In this document: piece after piece, positions 10,461 to 20,480 of the stretch | Position numbering within the stretch: position 1 is the first letter of the stretch | Layout of the letters: each line of letters starts with the position of its first letter | Assembly (NCBI GenBank): GCA_963931865.1 | Contig: OZ007506.1 | Location: forward strand, 2,221,926-2,285,925 | Reading direction: 5' to 3' | Source of the DNA: Axinella damicornis | Taxonomy: Eukaryota > Porifera > Demospongiae > Axinellida > Axinellidae | Length of the DNA stretch: 64,000 bases | The notes under the pieces: model-generated | Database searches by the model: none | Seen by the model: only the letters and a program-made list of their open reading frames with translations | Told to the model about the DNA's origin: nothing | Position numbers and translations under genes: made by a program

Positions 10461-12045
10461 CTACAACAGCTGGTCACAGTCTGAAGTGCTACAGTACAAG
10501 AGGTTGTGTCTTCTAGGATGTACAGGAAGTTGTGATAATTAGGATTGGGATAGTAAGGTCAATACAATTTCTTTCAACAACATCCCTCCTGACAGCATCC
10601 TGTGTTCAAAACCACAGCGACCTATTCACCAGGAGTCTTTCTGATTGGACTGCTGTTGGGACAGGTGAGGCACACACCGCTCTGGGCCATCTTTCTGGGG
10701 GGTTACATCGGTGAAATAACGCTGCTAGCAGTCGCAGGTGACCTGCAAGTTCTGTCTTCCCATAGACGTCCGATACATTCAGCGTCAGTGTGCGGAGTTG
10801 AGTATATGGATCGTATACGGAAAACCCGACTCCGTGTCCGTGACTTTCTGGCCATAAGCATGACACCAGACTTTCTTGTGCCTGTGCACTTGGGTCTGGC
10901 TGTGCCAGACTAAAGTTTTAAAATTACGCTCATGTGCAAACAGTAGCGTCATACACAGGCCTTCTCTAGTTTGGTGAAACCAGACCAAGCGCGATAGCGG
11001 GAGGGTCTGATCTGAAGCAAGTTTTGTACTCGAGGAATTCACTTAGCGGTTCCATTACTTCGTGAATATGCACGCAGCACACTCTCAGGCCTCTGATTCA
11101 AACACAGGAAGTAATGGGTAGCGATTGCAATCTGATTTGAGCTACAATATTTTGCAGCTGGTACAAAACCTGATATAGGCTTCAGACCAGACCCTCGCAC
11201 TTACGCGCTTGGTCTGGCTTCGCCAGACTAGGCCTTCTCATCCCAGTGAGTGTTTGTTGCTTGCGGTACTAACGCGGGGAAGGTCTGGTAAAACTCGTCA
11301 CGTGCAGTGACATACCTGGACAAGGCTGGTAAAGGCCACGCACTTCAACTGTGAATTGAAGTTCATTTAGTTGAGGTGCCCTCAGTGAGCTGTGGAGATA
11401 TTTGAATAACCCTAACGCATTCAGGCCTGGCCCTGTGATTTCACCACACCGTCGTGTTTCTCCCTCCTAACTGGGTAGGGACTACATTATCATTCGCCAG
11501 ACTCGGTACTATTATAACACATGTAACATAGTCTACGAACATAGTCTTAGACCTTTCTCGCAGTGCTAGAGGCTAAAAGGAGGACTACAGGAGAGATCAA
11601 CTATCACATAATTTCATGGCCACAATAGCAACGTACCGATTCACATGAAGCAACAACTCAGTCTCAGCACTGCTCGACCTGTAATGAGGAGGGATCTCGA
11701 CTGTACTCTCCGACCCTCAGAGGCCGGGGTGATAATAAGCCCGACCGAATTCTTTCCCCGCGCCGCGCCGGCGCCATGCGTTTTCGACGTGGATATATTG
11801 GCCCGTCCGGCTGAGGCACATTGATTCAAGATAAGATTCTCTACAATGCAAGTACAGAAAAACAACAGCAAAAACAGATACAGACAGGCACACAAACCGA
11901 TCATGGATACAAGTCCAATCCAATCTGTGGTTGACTGCATTCTGGGGCTGTAGGTCGGGTAGGGCATGTAGCTAGGGGTACGGTTGATCCACAAAGTAAT
12001 AGATAGACTGTCATGTTGGTACTGGACACGCATGCACATTCAGCC

Positions 12046-12485
12046 TAGTCTCGCGGGCCAGCCTCTCGCCACACGAGGAGTCTGGCCCCGCGAGACTACA
12101 TTCAGCCCTGGCCCAGGCCCTAGTACAGTATACCTAACCCTCACCAATTGCCCATTTAGGGCCATCGTGGGGTCTATGAATCCAATGTAGCTCAGTGCCG
12201 AAATCCCCCAAAATTTGGCCTTAATTACTACACGGTCAGTTTTTCTTGTCTGATGAGAAGCCATACAAGTGCATTGGGTCTAGCTTTCGTGAAATTCATA
12301 GATTGATGGCAATTGTTCCCTCTGAGTACAATGCACGCCTGGTTATTTTAATGAGATTGATTGACCCACATCTCCTAAATAGGAGTGACACTGGTACCAT
12401 GACACTGGTATAATATCTGTGAGTAGTCTCATTCCTAGACCCTCATACTTCTCCTTCCTTCTGAGAGGGTCTGGGTACGAGACTA
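12046..12485. repeat. Foldback elements and palindrome-related repeat
   Basis: 12046-12098 has arms TAGTCTCGCGGGCCAG and CTGGCCCCGCGAGACTA. 12424-12485 has arms TAGTCTCATTCCTAGACCCT and AGAGGGTCTGGGTACGAGAC. The second sits inside a stretch that shares ATCTGTGAGTGGCA and GACACTGGTTG with the 5.8-kb palindrome. Confidence 0.8.
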
Positions 12486-13019
12486 TAATCTGTGAGTGGC
12501 ATGGGACACTGGTTGGCACTGCATAGATCTGTGATTGGGTGACACTGCATGGTAGACACACTACCATGGCTACAGAAATGGATAATAGTCTACGGTAACA
12601 GTTTAATGCTGATTGTAGTTCTCTGAGTCCACAGTTAAGCTTGAGGTATGAGGTTAAATCTTGAGTTGCTGGTTTTGTGATTTTCAAATGGTCCATAAAG
12701 ACCGGCGGTACTAATTAAGCTAAACAGTTTTGCTGTGCGATCGAGCAGATGCCGTGTCTAGCGCATGGAAACCCAGTCCGTTATCTGGTCCGTTTTCCAG
12801 TCCATTCCGTGTTTTTGTCACGTCCGTCAATAAGAAAGAAATGAGCCACATAATAAGTGACAATTGTAGAAGTGACAATTGCGTGTTCATCCAACATGTA
12901 TAAGTGTACTACAGATATTATTACTCCATGCTCAGAAAACCTACAACCTAGTTGAAAACCAAATTGATTGCATAAACAACAGCATCAAGTAATAAGTCAG
13001 TAAGAATGCCAAAGTGAAT

Positions 13020-15992
13020 TCACTGCATTGAAACAATCACTTTCCCACGAGTGTGCCCACCTTCGACGTGCTTGTGGGCATCCACAATTTCGTCTATTTT
13101 GTAAACGGCATCAATCCGTGCTCGAATCTCCCCTCTCTCCACCATCTTTGAAACCACCTCCAGTGCCTCACTACTCGGCTGTGCAACAGCGTAGTAGAAA
13201 GCTCTGCCAAAGAACAGCCGATTCACAAAGACCTTCAAGCAGTAGAGCCAGGAGAAAAGCAGGTTGCCAAAGAAGTTTCCAAATTTGTTGATGAGAAGCA
13301 TCTTGGGAGTGATGACACTCACGTAGGCTGCGCCCCCAAAGCACTTAAGGACTCCCAGGGATTTGCTTTCATACTTGTGGCCGATTGTATCCAGGACTAT
13401 GTCGTAGTTCTTCAGTGCGTTACTGAAATCTCCTGCAGTGTAGTCGATGACTTTGTCTGCTCCCAAGTAATGGGCTAGAGCAACATTGTTGGTTGAGCAA
13501 GTGGTAGCCACTTCAGCACCCCAAGCCTTCATCAGCTGGATTGCAAATGACCCCACGCCACCTGTTCCTGCGTGAATGAGAACCCGCTTTCCCCTGCTGT
13601 TGTGCTCGTTCAGGCCTGCATATTGCACCAGTGCAGTCCAGGAGGTGACGGCCACCCAGGGGAAAGAGGCTGCCTCTTTGTGGTCAACATTTGAGGGCTT
13701 GAATGCGACGTTGTCCTCATTCACGGCAGCATACTGAGAGTGGGTACCCTGTCGCCCCCATGAGGCAGCTGCATATACAGCATCCCCCGGGATGAACTTC
13801 TTCACATCATCTCCAACTGCAACAACTTCACCAGAGCAGTCTCGACCGAGAATCAGCGGGAAAAGTCCACCCCTTTTCAAACAGGCAAAGCGGTGGAACA
13901 TGGAAGCACCATAGCCCTCTCTCATGCGCAGATCAATAGGATTGATGGAAGCAGCATGGACGCGAATGAGAACATCTTTTGGACCAAATTCTCCTACGAA
14001 TCGACGATCGATCTGAAGAACTTTGTCCGCACTTCCAAATTGGTTGATGATCACAGCTTGGTGTCGAGAGATGCTCTGCATGAAAGGGGGCTTTGGAAAG
14101 GTGTTGATGGCTCTACGAACCCAGAAAATACCCATTCCAATGCCAACTACAAAAGAGAAGGACAGATTGGTATACTCCCGAAGGAGGAAGGTGGCAGAAA
14201 GGCTAAACAGGCCATCGAAGAGTGAAGTGGGAGGATTGAAAGGAAAGGGAGATTTCCGGATACGGGTTGGAAACCTTTTCGGAGAAGCATCACCAACAAT
14301 GGTGCTGACAATCTTCCTGGATTCAAGGGAATTTGGCTGAGAGTCAGACCTCCAAGCAACCACTCCATCAGGACGGACCAAGAAGTACCTTCGATTGTAC
14401 ACTGCTATCAATTCGGGTAGCTTGGGATAGGAGTAGGTTTCGAAAGGCACTCCCTTGCGCTGCATTTCAGCTTTGAGCGCTTCACAGTCGATTTCCTCCC
14501 CACCGATGACCAGCAGGACAAAGTGCTTGCCAAAGAGATCGAGGATGGTAGCACAGTCAGGGAGGGCAACATGAGGAGCACGACAGCCAGGGAGAGAGGA
14601 GGGGACAAACTTGGTCACAGAGCTTTGGTTGAGCTTGACATTTCCCGAAGAGTCGTATTCATGCAAGATGACAGATGAGTTGGAGTACTGGAAGCCCAGA
14701 ACGAGATCAATGGCAGATATAAACAGCGATCCTAAGCCAACTGACAGAAAACGACTCAGGATGAATCGAGTGAGAGGGTTGGAAACAATGAATAGCTGCA
14801 TGCATCTTAGGAAGTTGGAGGTAATTGGTGTGCCAAAGGAAAGGGCGAATCGCCTTGTGGCATCATCAATGGGCCTTCGCTCGATTTCATATGAGTCAAG
14901 GATGTGCATGCCCCCATATCCCTTCAGAATGGCCTCCAGTTTCCATGCTAGGTCAGCCACGTCAGCAAGACCTGCATTCATACCCATGCCACCAGCTGGC
15001 AGCCACTGGTGAGCGCTGTCACCAGCTAGGAAGCAGCGCCCGTTCCGATACTTTGTTGAAACCAAAGCATGCATGTTGTAGCCAGAGGCAGCAACTACAG
15101 TGAGGCGAATATTCTCCCCCAATGCTTGCACTACACACTGGCTAGCGTTTCGCACCTGTCCATCGATTTCTTCGTCACTTGTGTTTGGGTTGAAGACGCA
15201 GTGAACAGCAAACCCACAAGTCTTGACACTGTGGACAATTAGGATTGCGGTCATGTTCTTGTTCAAAATGCCAGCCCCCCCAAGTCTGCCTTTCTCCTTC
15301 ATCAGCGCAAACAGTTCCGGAGATTCAAAAGTGATACTGACTGCTCTTGTGAGGACAAACCTCCCAAATGTGTGGATTCCAAGCTGTTTGCGGACCCAGC
15401 TGGAGCCCCCGTCACAGCCGACCAGGTACTTTGCCTTGAAGATCTTCTCCTGGGGTTCGCCAGAAGTGGGGGTGTGAGTAGCCTTGATGGTGACTCCATG
15501 TTCATCTTGCGTCAGGGAGGAGATCTCCCACCCCCAGTACATCTCGGTGTTTGAGCAAGTATCAAGGTGGGCCTTCATAATTGGCTCGAGTGTATGCTGG
15601 GGACAAAACATAGGGTAACTTATAGATTCCCCGAGTTGAAAGAAGGGAAAAGTTGCTCCAGGCACACCATCAGCAAGCTCACCCCATGATGAAACTGTTC
15701 TTGAAAAAACCACTGGCCCTACGGCACTGGTGGAGAAGGAAAAGGCTGGTTTCAAATCCCTCGGGTAGGAGGCTTCTTCAATATTCTCCTGCAACCCAAG
15801 CCTCCGAAACTGCTCCATAGAGCGAGAGGTAAGAGCGAGTGCTTTGACAAGTGTTGTTGTGGTTTGTTTCTTCTCAATGAGAATGGTTTTTAACCCACGA
15901 TATGAGAGCTCAGTAGCCATGGCGAGCCCAACAGGGCCTCCCCCTATAACTAACACATCGGCTTCCTCAGTGGCCATGACTGAACTGCTCAC
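13020..15992 (-). CDS. Flavoprotein monooxygenase / quinone reductase fusion, copy C
   Basis: A single intronless frame of 990 codons with the same layout as copy B: FAD monooxygenase (GGGPVG, CDGGSSWVRKQLGI, GDSAHQWLPAGGMGMN), thioredoxin-like region, hydrophobic stretch, and RTN4IP1-like MDR reductase with HAGTGGVGSFAIQLMKAWGA. The longest start adds MSSSV before MATEEAD. The ATG at 15975-15977 is shared by all copies and is an equally good candidate. The reductase half differs from copy B at only about 15-20 residues. The oxygenase half, mainly residues 75-430, carries most of the changes, for instance around the FSRTVSSWGELADGVPG stretch and the 230-300 region. All catalytic motifs are intact, so the gene looks functional. 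Confidence 0.92.
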   Translation of the reverse strand: MSSSVMATEEADVLVIGGGPVGLAMATELSYRGLKTILIEKKQTTTTLVKALALTSRSMEQFRRLGLQENIEEASYPRDLKPAFSFSTSAVGPVVFSRTVSSWGELADGVPGATFPFFQLGESISYPMFCPQHTLEPIMKAHLDTCSNTEMYWGWEISSLTQDEHGVTIKATHTPTSGEPQEKIFKAKYLVGCDGGSSWVRKQLGIHTFGRFVLTRAVSITFESPELFALMKEKGRLGGAGILNKNMTAILIVHSVKTCGFAVHCVFNPNTSDEEIDGQVRNASQCVVQALGENIRLTVVAASGYNMHALVSTKYRNGRCFLAGDSAHQWLPAGGMGMNAGLADVADLAWKLEAILKGYGGMHILDSYEIERRPIDDATRRFALSFGTPITSNFLRCMQLFIVSNPLTRFILSRFLSVGLGSLFISAIDLVLGFQYSNSSVILHEYDSSGNVKLNQSSVTKFVPSSLPGCRAPHVALPDCATILDLFGKHFVLLVIGGEEIDCEALKAEMQRKGVPFETYSYPKLPELIAVYNRRYFLVRPDGVVAWRSDSQPNSLESRKIVSTIVGDASPKRFPTRIRKSPFPFNPPTSLFDGLFSLSATFLLREYTNLSFSFVVGIGMGIFWVRRAINTFPKPPFMQSISRHQAVIINQFGSADKVLQIDRRFVGEFGPKDVLIRVHAASINPIDLRMREGYGASMFHRFACLKRGGLFPLILGRDCSGEVVAVGDDVKKFIPGDAVYAAASWGRQGTHSQYAAVNEDNVAFKPSNVDHKEAASFPWVAVTSWTALVQYAGLNEHNSRGKRVLIHAGTGGVGSFAIQLMKAWGAEVATTCSTNNVALAHYLGADKVIDYTAGDFSNALKNYDIVLDTIGHKYESKSLGVLKCFGGAAYVSVITPKMLLINKFGNFFGNLLFSWLYCLKVFVNRLFFGRAFYYAVAQPSSEALEVVSKMVERGEIRARIDAVYKIDEIVDAHKHVEGGHTRGKVIVSMQ

Positions 15993-16150
15993 ACCTCTGC
16001 ACCCTGTAGCATCTGCAGCAGGAAGAGGAATAATTGATTGACTCCTATGCCTGTGTCAGTGTGATATGATAGCCCATTACAACAGCTCGTCACAGTTACA
16101 AGTGATATACACAGTGCAGGAAATTGTGATAATTAGGATTCCCAAACGGG
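15993..16150 (-). promoter_or_regulatory. Conserved upstream region of the fusion genes
   Basis: Sequence directly upstream of copy C is conserved at copy A (2538-2690) and at copy B (9831-9921 plus 10461-10560, split by the MITE). Shared blocks include CACCCTGTARCATC, TGACT..ATGC..GTGTCAGTG and TGTGATAATTAGGATT. Conservation may reflect only recent duplication, so the promoter role is inferred from position. Confidence 0.45.
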
Positions 16151-16285
16151 ATAATCTCTTCAGATAAATAGAGGTACTGCAATTGTGTCACTTGCATCTA
16201 GCAACAGTAGCTTGGGTGCCATTTTGAGCAGCAAATTGCAAAATGTATTGCTATAAACGCACGAAGTCACTGTTCCATCTCAATC

Positions 16286-16615
16286 TAGTCTGGTTCCCAG
16301 ACCCACCGAGAGGAAGGGTCTGGGCAAATGACTTGCACTTCCGCGTAGCCGAGCACTGCATTCCGGCGAAAGTGTTGATTCGATTAGGGAAAACCGCACG
16401 TACGTTATTTAGTACGTGTGACTGATGAATAGCGTTATATGCGTGCACGCACCCGTACATAATGTTATTCATCAGTCGCGAGTCCCGCATCTGCGGCTTC
16501 TCACCTACTCACAGCAACTAATAATGCACACTGAATGAAATTCCTCGGCTATGCGGAAGCGCAGTTCATTTGCCCAGACCCTTCCTCTCTGTGTGTGGGT
16601 CTGGGAACCAGACTA
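16286..16615. mobile_element. Long foldback element with about 80-bp arms
   Basis: The left end TAGTCTGGTTCCCAGACCCA and the right end TGGGTCTGGGAACCAGACTA are exact inverted copies. The similarity runs inward through GGTCTGGGCAAATGA and CGCGTAGCCGAG / CTCGGCTATGCGG. The centre holds a second inverted pair (GACTGATGAATA against TATTCATCAGTC-type sequence). It has no coding capacity. It looks like a longer member of the family whose short members are nearly all arm. Confidence 0.82.
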
Positions 16616-16983
16616 TCTCAGTAAGTAATGCAAATTCACTAATCTTCTCCAGTGCAACAACTGCTTTACAGCGACAGTAAACTGCGAGATCACTGTAGAG
16701 CCTACCATAGAAAATGAGGCATAACACCCTAATTCCTTAACCTAGGACACCGGAAGCAATTAATAAATCATACTTCTGGTGCCGTTCTTTCCGTCTAGCA
16801 AACTCAGTACCTACCAAGTACGAACTCAGTCTCAGCACTGCTCGATGGTGGGAGGGGGATCTCCGCTAGAGCTACGGTAGTACGCGCTGCAGCAAGGTCT
16901 CAGGGCATAGAACTGTCTGCATTATTAATTATGCGCATGCGCGACATGTGATGCAGACTTGAAATCCCGATCCGGCCCGCGCC

Positions 16984-17245
16984 TAGTCTCGTTCCCAGGA
17001 CTTGTGGGCCTGGGAACGAGGCTAGAGCCTGGGCACGAGACAAGGATGGCTGAAGTTCTGAGCATGCTGAGAGGTTTGCAGTCTCTCCTACTGAGGCCGT
17101 TGCGGTTTGTAAGGTACCCAGCCTCGTACCCAGGTCGCATAGGAGGTTTTCCTCCTCCTGTGTCAGTGTGTGGCCTGGGAACGAAGCTAGAAGGTACCCA
17201 GCCCGTGTACGTAGCCTCGTTTCCTAGGCCTGGAAACTAGGCAGT
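16984..17245. repeat. Cluster of short foldback elements around MRPL22 exon 1
   Basis: 16984-17024 (TAGTCTCGTTCCCAGG with inverted end) lies just before the proposed first exon. 17120-17190 (AGCCTCGTACCCAGG ... CCTGGGAACGAAGCTA) lies just after its splice donor. A degraded copy follows at about 17212-17242. Confidence 0.75.
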
Positions 17246-20021
17246 GCATGTAGTCCAGCAAAACACAGAATTCAACAACATAATAGTATCCACTAGTCTA
17301 GTAATGCACGGACGGTCCAAAATACCATCTATGATCTATGGATTTGATGGACTAGAGTCGACCGTTCTTTTACTACTCCTGAAATAGGAATGAGTGGGAA
17401 TTATCCAGCCATACATGGTCGTGACAGTTGTGTAGTCAAACGTAGAACAAAGCAGTGCAGCAATGAGACGTACTTAGGCATGACCTTTGCCTCTAGTTCA
17501 TTAATGTGCTATTTCGTGCTGAATCAGCTTCTCTGGCAGAGAGGGGATCTGCCATGACCTTTGCCTCTAGTTCATTAATGTGCTATTTCTTCACCTGTTG
17601 TGCTGAATCAGCTTCTCTGGCAGAGAGGGGATCTGCCAGGTGTGTAAATCACACAGAGCTGCATTGCAAGTGAGAAGTGTGTCATCCGTGACCAACTCCC
17701 AGCCACAGCACCAGGATGCTCCGGCCCAGGTAGAGCTAGTTTTTGTGGGTCAAACTCTAGATTCTCCTGCATGCTGGGTGAAGTAATAGTGCCATCACCC
17801 ACTCCTTTGTGTCTAGCTGCTAGATCCACCCTCTCCTCCTGTTTCCTTTCCTTCATTTTTCGGGGGGGGGGGGGGGGGGGGAGGGGGGGTCTAGTGGCTG
17901 GACTACTCCAGTATGGACTCGTCCAAGTCTGTTGAGCTAGTAGAACTACGTATAGTCCATAATTGGGTGATCTATTTTTGGATGAGATGTAGTGTTTTCC
18001 GAAATTGGATTTGTACAATTCGATTTTGGAAAATGTTTTTCAATTATGGACAGTTAGGTATTACATTCAAATTTGGATTCTACGGATCATCCAAGTATAC
18101 ATGACAAATTTGGATCATCCGAGTATAGATGAATATTATGTTTGCGTTCAATTTCCTCCAAAAATTTTCAATCATTTTTCACACTACTGACACAACTGAA
18201 GCTCTAACAAATCCTCCATATTTGAAGTCTGACCTTTACGAGTCTGTCTTGTAATTTGTGAAGAATGGGGTCTGACCCTTGCACCATGGGCTAGTTAGCC
18301 TCGTTCCAGGCTCCTACTGTCTGCACAAAGAGCTGGGAGGAGTCTGGGAATGAGGCTAGGGTTGGTCACACGAGAGTGTGCTGTTACTTATATATCACCT
18401 TTTTAGGAGTTTTATGGCTGTATGCGTCAGATCAAGACGAGTCCGATGAAACTGAATCTTGTAGCAAAACTAGTAAGTGCCATTTGTTGTGATAACAATG
18501 TTATGAAGCTGTAACTATGCCATTGGGTTGAACAGTGCCTAGGTATGTCTTTGTAGAACTGTTAACTCTTTTTCCTCATCGTCAGATACGAGGCATGCGC
18601 CTCTCAGAAGCACTTGCGCAGATGGAGTTCAGTCAGAAAAAGCCGGCCAGATTTGTGCAGATGGTATGTCTCACATGACCGCATCAACACCACATGCAGA
18701 TGAATAGTGATGACCTATTAACCCGAGGCTAGTCAGTAGCCTCGTTCCTAGGCCTCCTCCGCCCAGATTTTATCTTGCAGCCGTGGAGAAAAATGGGTGT
18801 GAGATAAAATCTGGGTGGAGGCCTGGGGACGAGGCCAGCTAGTCAGCATATAGTCCATTAAAAATTCAAGGATGTTTTTTTTTGTAGCTTCAAGGCTCTC
18901 CCCTATACAAATGAAAAGCAGTGGCCTGGAATGAGGCTAGGTGTGTGGGCCCTGTGGGGATAGGGAGGACCTAGCTGGTCCCTAAAATTCTTTAATTTTG
19001 TGGCTTCTGTTGGGTGACAGAAGCCAAGTGTGGTCTTTATAGCAGGTCACTATTGTGACCAACCTTTCTCATCTTGCAACTTCCAGACTCTTCTGGACAC
19101 CCAGAGGCGAGCAGTGCACAACCATGATGTGGAACCGCTGAACCTCTGGGTCGGTAGGTGGTTACGAATACTAGACAAATGCATGACATTGTGGGGCCGG
19201 TGAGCCTGAGCGAGTGCATATGTAGAACATTGGGCACTTGCCTGCACATGACTCTGGCACATGACTATCATCAGAATGTGACTTGCTACGCTCCTGGTCT
19301 CGGCCCCAGACCCAAACCAGCAGATTGCTTCCAGTATCATCTGATACTGGAAGTGATCCGCGCTGGGGTTGGTTTGAGTCAACACCATGCAGATTGCTTC
19401 CATCCGATACTGGAAGCGACCCACGCTGAGGTTGGCTTGGGTCTAGAGCTGAGACTAGATTCAGGTTAGCAGGCATGTCACAGGCTGCAGACTGTTCCAG
19501 CACATTATGTGCTCTGCAGGACGCGTACAGATGACATGTACAGACAAAAGCTCTTTTGCCGTCTTTTTTGCCATGCGCTAGCCCCCATTGCTGTAGGCCC
19601 CGAGTGACTGCCGCATTTTCAGCAATCTATGGGCAAGGTGAAGTACACAGTGGGCAATGACCATCTTTCACGCCTGGTGCAAAGTTCATTTGAAAGAGAC
19701 CAAAACTGTAGATAGTTTAATGTTGCTAGCTCATGTCTGAATATCGTCTAAGCACCTGCAGCAATGTATCTTGTGTTACAAACACGTGCACACACATTTG
19801 CAGCTGAATCATACGTTGGCAAGGGGCAGTACCTAAAGAGGCTCCGTTACCATGGCAAGGGCATGTCTGGTGTCATGCACAAGTACTATGCACACTACTT
19901 TTTGAAGCTATGTGAGGGCCCTCCTCCTCCCAAGAAGAAGAGAAGAATTGAGGATCACAAGAGCCGGAAGACTAAGAAACTGATAGAGGAGGGACCAAGA
20001 GGCATCCCTAACGCATTGTAG
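17046..20021 (+). CDS. MRPL22: Mitochondrial ribosomal protein L22 (uL22m), spliced
   Basis: Four exons match animal MRPL22 and join in frame: 18407-18472 (FYGCMRQIKTSPMKLNLVAK), 18586-18663 (IRGMRLSEALAQMEFSQKKP), 19087-19153 (TLLDTQRRAVHNHDVEPLNL) and 19804-20021 (ESYVGKGQYLKRLRYHGKG ... YAHYFLKLCEGPPPP, then a basic tail and stop). All have AG acceptors and GT donors. The product is a large-subunit mitoribosomal protein near the exit tunnel. The proposed first exon, 17046-17108, encodes MAEVLSMLRGLQSLLLRPLR before GTAAGG. It is leucine/arginine rich like a mitochondrial import sequence and has the right phase, but its assignment is an inference. At least one further exon for the missing N-terminal part should lie between 17109 and 18406; I could not place it. 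Confidence 0.85.
17480..17637. repeat. Tandem duplication of about 75-85 bp
   Basis: The segment starting CATGACCTTTGCCTCTAGTT and ending GGCAGAGAGGGGATCTGC occurs twice in direct succession. The second copy carries about ten extra bases (TTCACCTGTT) in the middle. It lies in the first MRPL22 intron if the proposed exon 1 is right. Confidence 0.85.
17861..17890. repeat. Poly-G run
   Basis: An almost unbroken run of G. No gene feature attaches to it. Confidence 0.9.
18296..18838. repeat. Two foldback elements in MRPL22 introns
   Basis: 18296-18358 has ends TAGCCTCGTTCCAGGCTCCT and AGGAGTCTGGGAATGAGGCT. 18737-18838 has ends TAGCCTCGTTCCTAGGCCTC and GAGGCCTGGGGACGAGGCC with an inner inverted pair CCCAGATTTTATCT / AGATAAAATCTGGG. 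The first ends about 50 bases before an exon; the second is inside the next-but-one intron. Confidence 0.82.
19320..19440. repeat. Tandem repeat in an MRPL22 intron
   Basis: The block CAGATTGCTTCCAGTATCAT...GGGTTGGTTTGAGT is followed by a diverged second copy, CAGATTGCTTCCATCCGATA...GAGGTTGGCTTGGGT. Each copy contains a small hairpin (GATACTGGAAG). Confidence 0.7.
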
Positions 20022-20480
20022 CCAGCTGCTGAGCTACCCTGTGTATAGCCTCATTCCCATGCAGCCTGGGAACGAGGCTACCCTGTGTATAGCCTCATTC
20101 CCATGCAGCCTGGGAACGAGGCTACCCTGTGTACTGTTATGTATCAACATGGTGTACAATTAATGTCATGATGAATTTGCTGTTCAGGCTTCAGTCTACT
20201 CTGCATGCTAGTCTATTGAGCTAGACCAATTTTCTCTCGCTCAGGAAGTTGGATTGCTCCAGCTGGAAGTTGAGACTATGCTCTTCGTGATTATGGAGAG
20301 TATGATCCAGTCACAATCCTACTACTTCGTTGAGATCAATACAAATACTAGCAACAAGTACAGAAGGTTACCTCCAAACAGAAACACGAAGAGATGAGCA
20401 TGCAAGATAGTTTCATAACTCAAAGGTGTGTGTGTACATGTGAGTAGCTACTGATTGATGTATGCACTTCACAGGCTGCA
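20022..20480. other. Intergenic spacer between convergent MRPL22 and SUMO
   Basis: The spacer contains a doubled foldback at 20046-20124: TAGCCTCATTCCCATGCAGC...GAACGAGGCTACCCTGTGTA twice in tandem. No gene or clear polyadenylation signal was recognised. Confidence 0.7.

Larger units (their letters stand above)
9831..13019. other. Intergenic spacer between fusion copies B and C
   Basis: No supported gene. It holds the copy B upstream region, split by a MITE (annotated separately). The match to the copy C upstream region (CAGTCTGAAGTGCTACAG, TGTGATAATTAGGATT) resumes at 10461. Further on are short TCTGG/CCAGA inverted repeats near 10890-11000 and 11185-11230, foldbacks at 12046-12098 (TAGTCTCGCGGGCCAG type) and 12424-12485, and the palindrome relative at 12410-12545. 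11645-11710 shares AACTCAGTCTCAGCACTGCT with 16817-16880, a sign that spacer sequence was duplicated with the genes. Confidence 0.7.

Noticed and set aside
17657..17729. Missing MRPL22 exon 2 ending at CCGGCCCAG|GTAGAG
   Set aside because: The donor looks reasonable, but no acceptor gives a length and phase that join exon 1 to the exon at 18407, and there is no clear homology.
17913..18190. Small gene in the MRPL22 first-intron region
   Set aside because: The sequence is a degenerate repeat (CATCCAAGTATACATGACAA / CATCCGAGTATAGATGAATA), and the peptide has no recognisable features.
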